DNA from: Capitulum mitella
Taxonomy: Eukaryota; Arthropoda; Thecostraca; Pollicipedomorpha; Pollicipedidae
Direction: 5' to 3'
Length of the DNA stretch: 64,000 nucleotides
Assembly (NCBI GenBank): GCA_030062745.1
Contig: CP099846.1
Coordinates: forward strand, 5,270,001-5,334,000
Shown here: positions 45,201 to 56,050 of the stretch, piece after piece
Numbering within the stretch: position 1 is the first letter of the stretch
Layout of the letters: each line of letters starts with the position of its first letter
Notes under the pieces: model-generated
Database searches by the model: none
Seen by the model: only the letters and a program-made list of their open reading frames with translations
What the model was told of the DNA's origin: nothing
Made by a program: the position numbers and the translations under genes

Positions 45201-48200
45201 GACCAAACTACACGCCCCTTTTTGTTACGTTGCTCCACGTCAGGTTTGGGGGATGGCGACCTTCCACTACCACTGTTCCTAAACCTGTACCATTACCAGA
45301 AGGTGGCCAAAGCGCGAATAATGAGAGGTTTAAATTCTGGGAATGCATGTCACAGAATGCTAGACCGTAGAAATAAGCATGACGGTTTTCAAGTCCATTT
45401 TCTGCCTTCAAATGACCATGCTGACGAGAAGGCATCGTACTGACCCCAACGACCTCGACGGTGAAGTTTCTGAAGAAGTCGACAATGTCGACCGAACGCT
45501 GGCGCAGTTGGAAGCAGAGGATCAGCGGCGTCACGATGGGGGACAGCAGCTCCTCCATCAGAAAGTACTGCCGACAGTCGGGGTACACGCCCCGTCAGTG
45601 GACCTGCTCTGACACTGGGAGCCAACGACGGACCACGGAGCACAACACAGCTTGCACAGCGGTCCTCTACCGGCAGCGCGAACCACAGACCAAAGCACAG
45701 CCCGAAAACTGGACCTCCAATGACAGCCATCTCGCGTCAGATGCCGCAGGAATCATCCCCAATCGTCACCAGACGGCGGCACCGCTCTGCGCGGTCGGCA
45801 GGGACGTCTAACCTCCGCAGCGCCGGGTCCGATCGAAGCAGCCGTCTGAGCCCGGCACGTCTGGCCGGGCCGGGCCCCACTCTGCCGACCTACTCACGGC
45901 TTTCAGCTGGAACAGCTGGCTGAACTCGTGCTTGACCTGTCCGGTGTGGGCGGCGCCGCGCCAGTGGTCCGGCATGTAGTGGATGTGCGCCAGCACGGCC
46001 GACATCAGCTGCTCAGGCGCGAACACCAGGTTCTCGTCCGCTATAAACACCCTGCCGAGACCACAGCCGCCGGGTTACTAATGTAGTCAGAAAACATGAC
46101 GGCAGACATCCGACTCCCGCTGACAAACACCCCGTCACAACAGGCACAAAGACATCCGGTCACAAAACACGCCGGCAGACCCCTGACTCCCGCCGATACA
46201 CACCAGGACAGTCCGTCCTGAGGCTCACCAGTTCAGTCAGAAAACACCAGCACAGCAGACACGCGGCTCCCACGGAGTTTACTACATGACAATGAAATTA
46301 TACCTGGATAAAAAGAACATAACGCGGGTACACCAAGACGTCAAGGGACAAGGCAATGGACGCCCGAGAAGACGAAAGGACATGACTGTGGAAAAGTTTT
46401 GCACCTCTGAGCACATCCTTCCAGACGTACCAGCAGACCCCTGGAAGACAATTAGACCAGACGTACCCACACACCCCCGGCAGAGGATCAGACCAGACGT
46501 ACCCACACACCCTTGGCAGAGGATCAGACCGGACCTACCTACAGACGGCCACCAGGCCGCCGAGCAGCGTCATCAGCGTCAGCACGTGCTCCACCGTGAT
46601 GACGTCCTCGTCGTAGATGGTGAGTCCCAGCAAGACGGCCAGCAGAGCGCCGGACACAAACATCACGTTCCTGGTGACACGAGGCGACGGGTCGGGTCAG
46701 CACGGTCCGCGGCCGCCAGCACGGCACCACAGCACGCCAGCGGTGGTCATTACCGGGATGGGGACCACATGGCTTCATCAGGCAATGGCTGCCTCAGCCA
46801 GGCAGAGATTCGGGTGTTGGCCGTCGCGGATACTGGTTAGTTCAGTCAAATGCCACAGCAAAAGTACAAGCGAGCAGTGACATAAGAACTTACAAATAAA
46901 AATGGGAAAGTTGCAAAATGACAAACTGCCTAAATTCATTCATTCCTTTTGCAAATGACGAAGATATAACTCATGTCACGACGACAGGAAGCAAATAACG
47001 ACTTCTGTTGTAGTGATTTAATGTATAATAATTAAAACATCTATTTTGTGTGTCCCAATGAACCACATATAGTTCCTTTCTTTCCACCCGTTCGCCGTTA
47101 AGAATATCGAAACAGTAGTCGGCGGGAAACAACACCAACAGCCATTATGATAATTTACTACTTCCCGTAAGTGCATAGGAAGAATGGAATTTAGAATGAC
47201 ATCAGCACCGCAATGATTTTGGAGAAGTTCCACCCCTGGCTTATCGAGATGAATTACCGAAAAACAGCGGAGCGCATGACGCACTCCCGCGAACCGTCTG
47301 GGTAGGCCGCTGAGTCAGTGCGATCACCCAAACGATCAACTCTCACAAAGTCGGAACGCAACAGTCAGCCGTGCGCTGAGCGCGTGTACACGGCCGAGTG
47401 CGTCTCATGTCGTGGCTCAAAACAACAAACGTTTCCTGCAGGGAACGGCACCACATGACGCATTATGGCAACAGATCTCTGTCGTTCTGCGAGCAGCACC
47501 GTGACGCCGCGCCTTCCTTCGATGAGGGAGGGGTAACATCTTTCCCGCCGACCGGGCCTGCCACGTCTCACCTATCTAATCTACACGACCTGCCTCCACA
47601 ACTGCGACGTTCTGGCGCTTACGTAAGTCCAAACACGACCGTCCTGAACACGGCAGCTAGATGTTTCGTAAGTCTCACACGATCCACAGGTTTTGCTGAA
47701 GGCAAAATATCGGACTTCAGCTGGCCTGCTCGACAGCGCCGATCAACTCACTGCGCTACGATCTCGGTGAAGGGCGTTGTGAACGAGTCCAGGTACTTGT
47801 TGGCCGCCTTGTAGCCCATGTTGAGCCGGGTGTTGAGCTCGTGGTCCAGCTCGTTGAAGTGTCGCAGGAAGAAGCGGCCGTACAGGGACCAGCGCCGCAT
47901 CCCCAGCGAGCCGGGCTCCCGCTTAATCAGCTGACCACCGATGACGTCAGTCAAACACGGCACCCAGCGATGACGCCAGTCGAACATGGCACCAAGCGAC
48001 GATGTCAGTCAAGTCAGTCAGTCAGCGATGCGGCCAGTCAAACACGGCACCCAGCGATGACGTCAGTCAAACACGACACAGAGCGGTGACATCGGTGAAA
48101 CACGGCAACACGTTGGACCAACAACGGTCGAAAGTGGCGCTGAACGAGTCCATTAATTACTCACTGTCCAAGAAAAACAAACAGCAAACCGCCGCTAACA

Positions 48201-51200
48201 ATGCGCACATAACTCCGACGTTGAAGGGCGGGTCACTTTAACCACCTCCACAAATGAATGACGTCAACTGAGTGTTGTCTTAAATGTCACCGTCCAGGTT
48301 GCAGCCCCAGGTCCGGTCCGGTAGTCGCAGTGAGTAGCGTTACGGCTGGGCGGCAAAGACGGGCCGACCGTGCGCCACGCGGGAAAAAACTCAACGACGA
48401 CCACCGAAACAGCAAGCATTCGGATTTGTTTCGAAAGTAAGCTTTTGAAAAATAACTTCCGGCGTAGTCAAAGCCCTTACCAAAACTTTGTTTTAAGTGA
48501 GAAGCTAACAAATCTAAGGAAGACCCTGACCGAGAATGATAAGATGTGAGACAGACGGACAGATGAAAAAGTCCACTTCAATCCAACAGGAAGAACATAT
48601 TACGAATAAATGGCCATGCATACCAAAACATGGCCGACACGTCGGCACGACATTGCCAAGGAACCAGATCGCCGCCAGCTCGGAGAGAAAACGACGCCAG
48701 ATATACCGCTGAGAGCAGCGAGCAACCTAACGCGCTGCGGGCGGCTCACCTCGGCGTAGTTGAAGAAGCAGTAGAGCAGCTGCCAGAGCAGGATGACCGG
48801 ACAGAGCAGCAGGTTAGCGATGCCCACCCAGAGCACGCGCCGCGAGAGCGCCTCGGCCAGAGCACGCCGCTTTCCCACCCGCTTGTAGTCGGCCTTCAGG
48901 TGCCAGTTATTCTCGAATGGTGAACCCGGTCCCCCTGCAGGAACAAGAACGCACAAACTCAACCGATAACCGTCACGGATACCTCGTACAATTCCCGAAC
49001 AAACGCACGAAACAAATAGTGGCGTCTGCAACCGATTAACTCAGATCAACACTTACAGCTAAAAACCAAATGGAGTTTCAAAACCACAGTGAAAACTAAA
49101 TTACGGCCGACCAGGTGCGATATCCGTTCAGCCTACGGGTATCGACAGCAACAACACAACGCAACACGAAACGCCCGGCCTGGCGTCGGCAGCCAACTCA
49201 CAGAACAGCAGCAGCTCCAGGTTGTATTTGAGCCCCTTGCTGAGGTACACCACCTCGCCCAGACAGGGCACGTTGAAGCGGAGCGGCAGAACCTGCCAGA
49301 GCAGTGGAGAGTGTCGAGTGCTGTCCGCGGCCGGGATTTACAAATCACAGGGCATCCATCGACACGGTGACAGGTGAATTGGACAACACACGTCCACGAG
49401 CGTGCCCCATGTTTTCTACACAGGCTGAATCTCGAAATCCTGAGAGTTCCACCACCCCGCCGGAGAGCTTAGAATGCAGGGAGATCTACCCGACCACTAA
49501 TGGCTCCCTCCATATTACGTACGGGCAGAAACACATTCGAAGGGATGCAGTGGCCCGCAAGAAGCGACCAACGACGTGTCTGCTGAGAGTGTCCTTCGTG
49601 GGGTGAAAGGTGCCACTGTTATGGCACAATAGCCCTCCCAGGCTGATCGGAAACCCAGCATTACCGAGGTGTCAACGGCAACATTTCGCCGGAAGCCGAC
49701 GACTACCATCCAGTCCCCCTTTGGACGAGCGAGCACGGCCGGCCAGGCATGACGAAGCAGGCCAGCCGGCTTAAACGGTCCCACGTCAGCAGGTCATTGA
49801 CCCCTCATTGATACCCCGGCCCCAAACCCCCATCCACCGGTCCCACGTCACCGGGCCTATGTCCTCCCACTGATACGCCGGCCGACACCGCCGACACACA
49901 CCGGTACACCCCGGCCCCAAACCCCCGATCAGCCGGTCTAACGTCACCCGACAGGCCACCCCTCATTGATGCCTGTCGCGTTCACGAACACGTGGGAACA
50001 CTCATTTACCAGTGACATGAAAACAATCCCCGTCAGGCAGGGCTGGCATTCAAGTCCAGGTCCACGCACAAGCCAAAGCGGCAGGCAACACGATGGACCG
50101 ACACAACGGCAGCGTCCTCATTCTTTCCGACCCATCGCTGATCCGAACGGCGCCCTAACCGTTCTGACAATGACGCCAAAACAAACGGCGGCGTGGACTC
50201 CACAGTGGACGGAGCAATGAACCCACACTCGAAATTGGCAAGCCCACACGCCGACCGTCCCTGAACTTTGGACGCCGGCCAAGCCCTGGCAGCGTCCGAT
50301 CGGGCTATCGGCGGCCACAGGCACGCAGAACTGGCGTTTGATTCTGCACACCAGCTTACACCTGATTCTGCGTTACCAGGTATCATCGATCAGATAAAGC
50401 ACGTGACGCAGCCTGACGCGGTAGAGAGTCGGGCAAAGACAGACAAGAACAAGACAAATAAGCCTTGACCAGCCTCAGCATGTCAGGTGTCCTCGTCCAT
50501 CAGGCGGCCAACTGGACAGGCCCAATGCCGAGCCAGCCGTCAACGAAACAGGCGGTCACGCGGCTGCAACGCGTGTCAGGCGGCGAGGACCGTGCCTGCG
50601 GCCCGGTCGGGCAGGCCGACCTACCTGCTTGTTCACCATGGCCACCATGTAGTTTTTAAAGCGCAGGATCCGGTTGTAGATGTCGAGTTCGGTGAGGTCG
50701 GGTTTGTGGATGCACATCTGCTGCTCCTGCTGGACGTCCCGCAGGCGCTGCTGCACCTCGTACCACGTGCGGTTGTCCAGATCCACCTGAGTCGACCGCA
50801 CTATGACGTCAACCAAAACGGCGGACGGCCTCGCGCTAACGAGACAGGCGCTGAGACTGAGACTGAGACAGTCACACCCTGACAGAAGAGCGAGACACAC
50901 CCCGACCGAGACAGACATTGCAACCGATTCAAATACCGAAACAAACACCGAACGCAAAAACACGCAAACCAACAGAGAAGAGACAAAGACAGAGGTACGC
51001 AACGACAGAGGGACGCCATGCCTCAATAATGAACATGGCACAAACTGCGACGGGGACAGAGAAGAGACGGGACGGTAACAGGCACGGAGCATCACAGCTG
51101 AACGGGGACCGGGTCAAACAAAACCTAGGAACTGAAAAAATGCAAAGGTTCGTGCAGCGGGAAGTGTTTTTTCTTTCCTGTTGAAGTCTTCGCAAGAAAC

Positions 51201-53523
51201 GTTGTTTTCCCACGTTCGTACGAAAAAAACGACAAGACGAGCCAACATATGAAGATTTATGCACTCTTCAACGGCGGGATACATGATTATTGGGGAACGA
51301 TGCAAAATGGCTCGAGAAAAAAAACGACCAACAAGTTGCTTAAGTGCGTCTGAGAACATCAGAGTTCGCAAAATCCACAAAAAGCTGACAGGTAACGGAA
51401 AGACAATTATGAGGACACGCGGAACGACAGGTATGATAACTGAAGCAGCTGCGTTCGACAGCCTCATGATTCCACAAAGAAAGCATGGCACACCCCCGAT
51501 ACTTCGCAAAATGGTGGCTGGCGTTAACTTGGCATCATTCGAGGCATTGCAAACTTGACAAAGTCTCCCAGACAATAAAGATCCTGCATTTTACCACCAC
51601 AGAACCGCTCGCGCGCAAACGTCTGCGCCCAAACTCACGTCGGCGATGCCGAGCGCCACGTTGAAAAAGACCTTGATCTCCCAGAACTGGACGAAGTTGT
51701 ATCCGACCTTGACGAGGCGCAGCAGCCAGAACAGGGCGGCCACCATCAGGCAGACGACCACCAGAGCGGGCGGCTTCACCATGCACTCGCCGGCCGGCAG
51801 GATCACGTCCATCAGCGTCGTCTTCGACCGGTTACCGTCCCGACTAACCACGGACAAAGCCCCTGATTAATAACTTATCACTCTCGGTTACGAGTACTTT
51901 ATGACAGCTAAAAAAGACCACGTTTTCAAAACAACCGACGTAAAAAAAACAAAGAACAACAGAGGTCCTCCACAGGACCACATTTAAAATTCGTATGACA
52001 GCATTTCCTTTCCATACTTTCCTTCTGCCACTAAAACATACATCGCGCTATTTGCCCAAAGCGGGCACAACACGAAATCAACTCACTTGAACAGCCGATC
52101 GTAATCCACGCAGGTGACGAGAAAGAACGAGAAGGTGACGACGAAGAAGAACTGGAACAGCTCCAAACACTGGCGCGTCATCATGCAGAGGAAGCCGTGC
52201 TGCTGGTGGTACTGGTAGACGCGCGTGAAAAACGTGTCCAGGTCGTCGATGTGGTTCCATCGTGCTGCGGGCGGAGGCGAGCGACACCTGAGCCGCGGCC
52301 GGCCGCCGGCGCACGACGGGAACGCCACGCGGCGGCGGGCGCGCGGCTCCGAGCCGGCGCTGGCCACGGACGTGCACGAGTCGCCGGCCGAGCTCGGCAC
52401 GCTGGTGAAGGTGGCCTCGCGCCGCGGCTGGCCCGACGGCGGCTCGGCGAACCGCACGGGCGGCGCCGTCCAGCCGGACCGCGTGCTGGCGAACGAGCGC
52501 GAGCTGGCCACCGAGCGGCGGGAGCCAGGCATCGCACGGCCGACACCACCGGACACGGGGGTGGGGTCCGGCGTCACGTCACGGTCACTACTCAGGCCGC
52601 TACACTATCAGTGCCATCTGGCCGCAACGATCGCGAGACGGATGCAAGACTAGAACACCAGTGACACAAGTTCTGAATTTCGACCATCTTTTTTCTACGC
52701 GAAGCACGTTACTGAAAAATTTATGATCTTTCACCAACGCTGATACAAAAGCAATTAATGACAAGAAGACAAAAAGCCTCGACAACATGTTTCTACACGA
52801 GACGACTTAATGTTCCACACAACTAGGATCGGAAAACGCACTGTTCAAAATATAAAGATCGCGATTTATTTCTAGGACCTACCGGCCATTTTGCCCCCGA
52901 ACACGACTGCGACATCAGTCCACGGCAGAGTCGTAATTAGGTCAGATGTGCCCGGGCCCACTGCATCCAGGCCACGCCCAGCCCGGAGTACGAACACGGA
53001 CCATCGGGTAGCAGCAGTTCAGACCAATGACATTAGCCACTCGGTATTAATGCTCCGTACATATGACACCGCTTCTTGGGTGATAACATATGAGAGCCAA
53101 TAGCAATGCCAGATGGGCCACAGAACTCGGAAGTTATGACAACGGCCGCTCGGCTATGACCTTCGAGAAATGCCACTCAACGGTGGATAAAACCTGGCAC
53201 GGCAGTGGATCAGCTCGTACTTTAGCACAACAGAACAGAAAATCACCCACATCTCGTATAAGCTGGTCTCACCACACTGGAGTGGAATCTCGATTCCCAC
53301 CGGACCATACGGAGCTGGTCCCCGGTTTGGTCTTGGCATTACCTCCCGCCCGGTTGCCAGCGTCAGCGTCACACACCCTGGACTCTGGCCTGCCTGACGG
53401 ACACTGACCTGGGTTCTGGTCGGGCACGTGGATGACGTGGGCCGGCCGTTTCGGGAAGGTGGAGCTGGGCGGGCCCTGGTACGGCTCACCCTCCAGAGGC
53501 CGGTAGTTGGTCTCCAGCGGCAT
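42287..53523 (-). CDS. ATG9: ATG9 homologue, autophagy lipid scramblase (14 exons)
   Basis: Exons in transcript order are 53523-53409, 52264-52087, 51843-51639, 50786-50625, 49292-49202, 48934-48750, 47930-47752, 46670-46539, 46051-45898, 45567-45445, 44534-44278, 43754-43581, 43236-43083 and 42439-42287. All junctions are GT/AG and in phase, giving 753 aa (human ATG9A has 839). ATG9 is a trimeric membrane protein of Golgi and endosomal vesicles that scrambles phospholipids and supplies membrane to growing autophagosomes. Visible marks are RWNHIDDLDTFFTRVY, LTELDIYNRILRFKNYMVAM, KREPGSLGMRRWSLYGRFFL, LTIYDEDVITVEHVLT, AHIHYMPDHWRGAAHT, EELLSPIVTPLILCF, DFFRNFTVEVVG, CSFAQMDVRRHGHPAW and KTELSLVHFAITNPGW. 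Membrane segments are near residues 72-92, 123-143, 284-308, 373-392 and 400-415. The C-tail ends DQPLLDISGRTPS. The intron 1 acceptor was chosen by phase and by joining HVIHVPDQNP to ARWNHIDD. Confidence 0.95.
42521..42757. repeat. 46-bp minisatellite in ATG9 intron 13, five units
   Basis: Units contain GAACACGGACCGGCCGGTCC and AGGACAGTCCGGAGTACTGC, with a perfect palindrome ACCGGCCGGT in each. The array ends about 80 bp upstream (in transcript sense) of the exon 14 acceptor. Confidence 0.95.
43398..43595 (-). repeat. 22-bp minisatellite seeded at the ATG9 exon 12 donor
   Basis: On the minus strand about nine units follow the pattern GCTGGCCAGGTAATACCCAC plus CT. The first unit straddles the exon 12 end (GCTGGCCAG, then GTAATG at 43580), so the 5' splice site and its flanks are repeated into the intron, with several copies retaining GGTAATAC. 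Confidence 0.85.
46421..46543 (-). repeat. 36-bp minisatellite starting at the ATG9 exon 8 donor
   Basis: On the minus strand the donor GTAGGTCCGGTCTGATCC at 46538 begins the first of about 3.3 units. The following units begin GTACGTCTGGTCTGATCC, so each carries a donor-like GTACGT. A second overlapping GTAGGT lies four bases upstream, but only the chosen site keeps frame with exon 9. Confidence 0.85.
47940..48110. repeat. 29-bp minisatellite against the ATG9 exon 7 acceptor, with CRE-like sites
   Basis: Six units of 29 bp of the form GATGACGTCAGTCAAACACG plus GCACCCAGC begin 5 bp from the acceptor AG (47931-47932 on plus). Two units carry the perfect palindrome TGACGTCA, the CREB/ATF consensus. 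One unit has collapsed into a CAGT run. Confidence 0.9.
49780..49970. repeat. Degenerate tandem repeat in ATG9 intron 4
   Basis: About three diverged units contain CGGTCCCACGTCA, CACTGATAC or CATTGATAC, and CCCCGGCCCCAAACCCCC. Boundaries are unclear. Confidence 0.6.
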
Positions 53524-54169
53524 GGCGGTCTCACCGCATGGGAGACGACACCTGCACTCACTCGGAATTTATCCGCCGCATGACAGCCCTGCGGCGGAGG
53601 CACGATACCGTCAGTGTCAGCGTCGCTGTCATTAATTACGCACGAGGAAACACAGCCAATGACTGGTGACACGGTCGCGCGGCACTCAGTATACTGGACA
53701 GCATTCGCCTTTCGTCGCTGTCACGTCGGCCAGTAGTACAGGAAGAATTCCTGTGAGAAGGATGCGAGTGCGGCTGATAAAAATACGGAGATCTGCCGCT
53801 CTTTCAATTTCGTGAGGTACACCTCTCCCGACCTGATGAACAGGCAATGACCCGCTTATTTCTGTTACAAAAACAGCAGCTTTTCTCCGCAGGAAAACAT
53901 GCAAATTTTTATACTTTTTTCATGATCGTATATTTCTCCTTTTCATACCGCACTGCCACACAAAGGCGTACAATGCCAGCAGCAACCCCAAGAATGGTGC
54001 CACCTATTATACCACACACGCAGTCTGATCGGTACGCGCACAACGTTGCGTCGCGTACCGACACATGGCAATCGACGTCACTGATGACGATGATGTTATC
54101 ACCGTTCTCCCAGAGGTCAAATGTCTGTACTGACACCTATACCCGAACCCAACAGTTCCGCTTTCGAGT

Positions 54170-54521
54170 TGCGCTTCTTCTTTCTATCTGCTTCCTATGT
54201 ACTACGGTACTTATCACTACTTCCTTTGCTAATACTAATGTATTTCCCCTTGTTGAGAAATTGTAACAACTTCTTCACGAAGACGGAAAAGGTAAGGACT
54301 ATGTCTCTGACTTTGCATTCCCATAGATATGGTTTTCCTAGCAGTATCATTTCGCCAAAATTTTGGGGGACCTAGCCGACCTACGGCTGGCTCGGAGGAT
54401 AATGCATTAACGCAAACAGGAGCACATTCTCCAAAAATGGCAACCTTTGGAACAATACCAGAAGAGATGGGCGATGCCTTCACCGTACATGGGACAAAAG
54501 AGACACCTTTGTGACTCCTCA

Positions 54522-54570
<49 letters not shown>

Positions 54571-55310
54571 CGAAGCTTGTTAGTAGGCAGAATCCTGTGG
54601 ACACATCTAAACTGTAGCCATCTGAACGTTTTGTCGTCCGTAGCTTCATACATCCTTCTATAGACCTTTGTCCACCTATAATTCGGGCCTAATCGCAGTT
54701 CGTAAGTCCAGAGTTCCTGTGACTTTCTTGGCGATTCTACGACCGATAACATCTTACAGTTCAACCATTTGGCACAATTTTGCGCATCGTGGATATCTTC
54801 TATAGCCTTGTTTTCTAACGGATCGCTCTCGGCTTGTGCCCTTGCAATTTGCGCCTCCATTCAGCTGGCAAGGATCGCAACAAGGCAAGGCCGTGCACTG
54901 GGCGGATTTCGAATTTGCCTGCCATTTGGTTGGGCGTAAGGGGCTTTTTGCGGTCGAAATCGTATGTCTTTAAGCCGTACAACGCCATTTTGTTGCAGCC
55001 CTGTCTGAGAAATAGCAGAGTGACGCTCAATAGGACCTGGCTTAAAATTTCCCCGGACTCTAAATCATTCTGCACAGCTGCCGTTCTCCAGGCCTTGGCA
55101 GTTTCCCTCCAAAATGCGCTTTTTACGTGCATTTCTATTTGCCTGTCGTTTGAACAGCACTCAAAAACCGACGTGCCTCCTTGCAGGGAGACCATAGATG
55201 TGACGGCCGCTCGCCACTTGGCTTGCGGCTGCTCTAAGTAACGTTCTCCCAAGACACTTTCAAACCTTTTTGCAGTCGTGTTCAATGTCGGGTACTTTAC
55301 ACCCTCCATG
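54170..55310 (-). mobile_element. 5'-truncated LINE: ORF2 C-terminal part with zinc-binding RT region
   Basis: The minus-strand frames 55309-54815 and 54860-54519, then the frame after the AT run, give a C-terminal retrotransposon region. TDDKTFRWLQFRCVHRILPT is followed by LFCPMYGEGIAHLFWYC, the zf-RVT pattern of L1/Tx1-type LINEs. A further tail resembles the usual ILLGK-type end. No reverse transcriptase core is present, frameshifts occur, and an (AT)n run interrupts the zinc-binding part. It is dead and lies upstream of ATG9. Confidence 0.75.
54525..54569. repeat. (AT)n microsatellite inside the LINE
   Basis: About 22 AT dinucleotides lie between the RILPTNK and PEESQRCLFC parts of the LINE reading frame. 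It was therefore gained after insertion or by expansion within the dead element. Confidence 0.95.
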
Positions 55311-55585
55311 TTTTATGCTGATTTTTTTTAGAACAGCCCTTTTAATTTTATCTCGCTTATTTCCCACACATAAAGGAGAATATTTTTGCGATTCTTTTCA
55401 TCGTGTTTGTTTCCGGTCGTGGAATGACGGACATGAGACAGGTTAACTGCGAGATCGTGAGATAGGTTAAATTTCTACTCCACAGAAGTGACAAAAAGCA
55501 TGCAAAGTACCAATGAAAAACCACGATGCTATATGACAGTACCCTAGATGTGCGCAAAACTCTGAAGTGGCTATGCGCCCCTCGA

Positions 55586-56050
55586 TCACTTCACCCACTC
55601 TACTTTATACCCAAAGTCCGAAACCATCAAACGGGACATCCACGAAATGTCCCATGCACCGACACTTTGGAAATCACCGGGCATGCAACGTGCCCGATCA
55701 AGCAATGGCGAAAACCACTGGCAGCGGCGACGCCGGCCACTTTGTCTGGAGCAACAACTTTCCACAAACATCGTGCCCCATCTGCTTACGCATTCTGCGC
55801 CGAAGAGATTTAAACCCCACCGTGTCATCTTTCTCCACGAGGCCCGGATCACTGTGATCTCCCCTTCCCCGGCTGCCGTGGCCGCCGCTGGCCGCCAGTT
55901 GACCTTGGCCCCGCGCCGCCGCCGCCGGTTCAGGCGCCCGCGGCCAGCCGTCAGCTGACTGGGGTCAGGGTCGAGGATGACCCCGTCCGGGCGCTCCGTC
56001 AGAGTGCTGCCACGCGTCGGTCCCGGAGGGCTCCACCCCGCGCAGCGAAC
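55586..56050 (-). other. Open minus-strand frame with GC-rich 5' part, status unknown
   Basis: One minus-strand frame stays open from about 56050 to a stop at 55586. Its GC-rich part reads TERPDGVILDPDPSQLTAGR, then Arg-rich text and GAKVNWRPAAATAAGEGE. Its AT-richer part continues to KVEWVK and the stop. I recognise no family. It could be an exon of an unseen gene, a first exon region of ATG9, or chance in a CpG-rich block. Confidence 0.25.
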
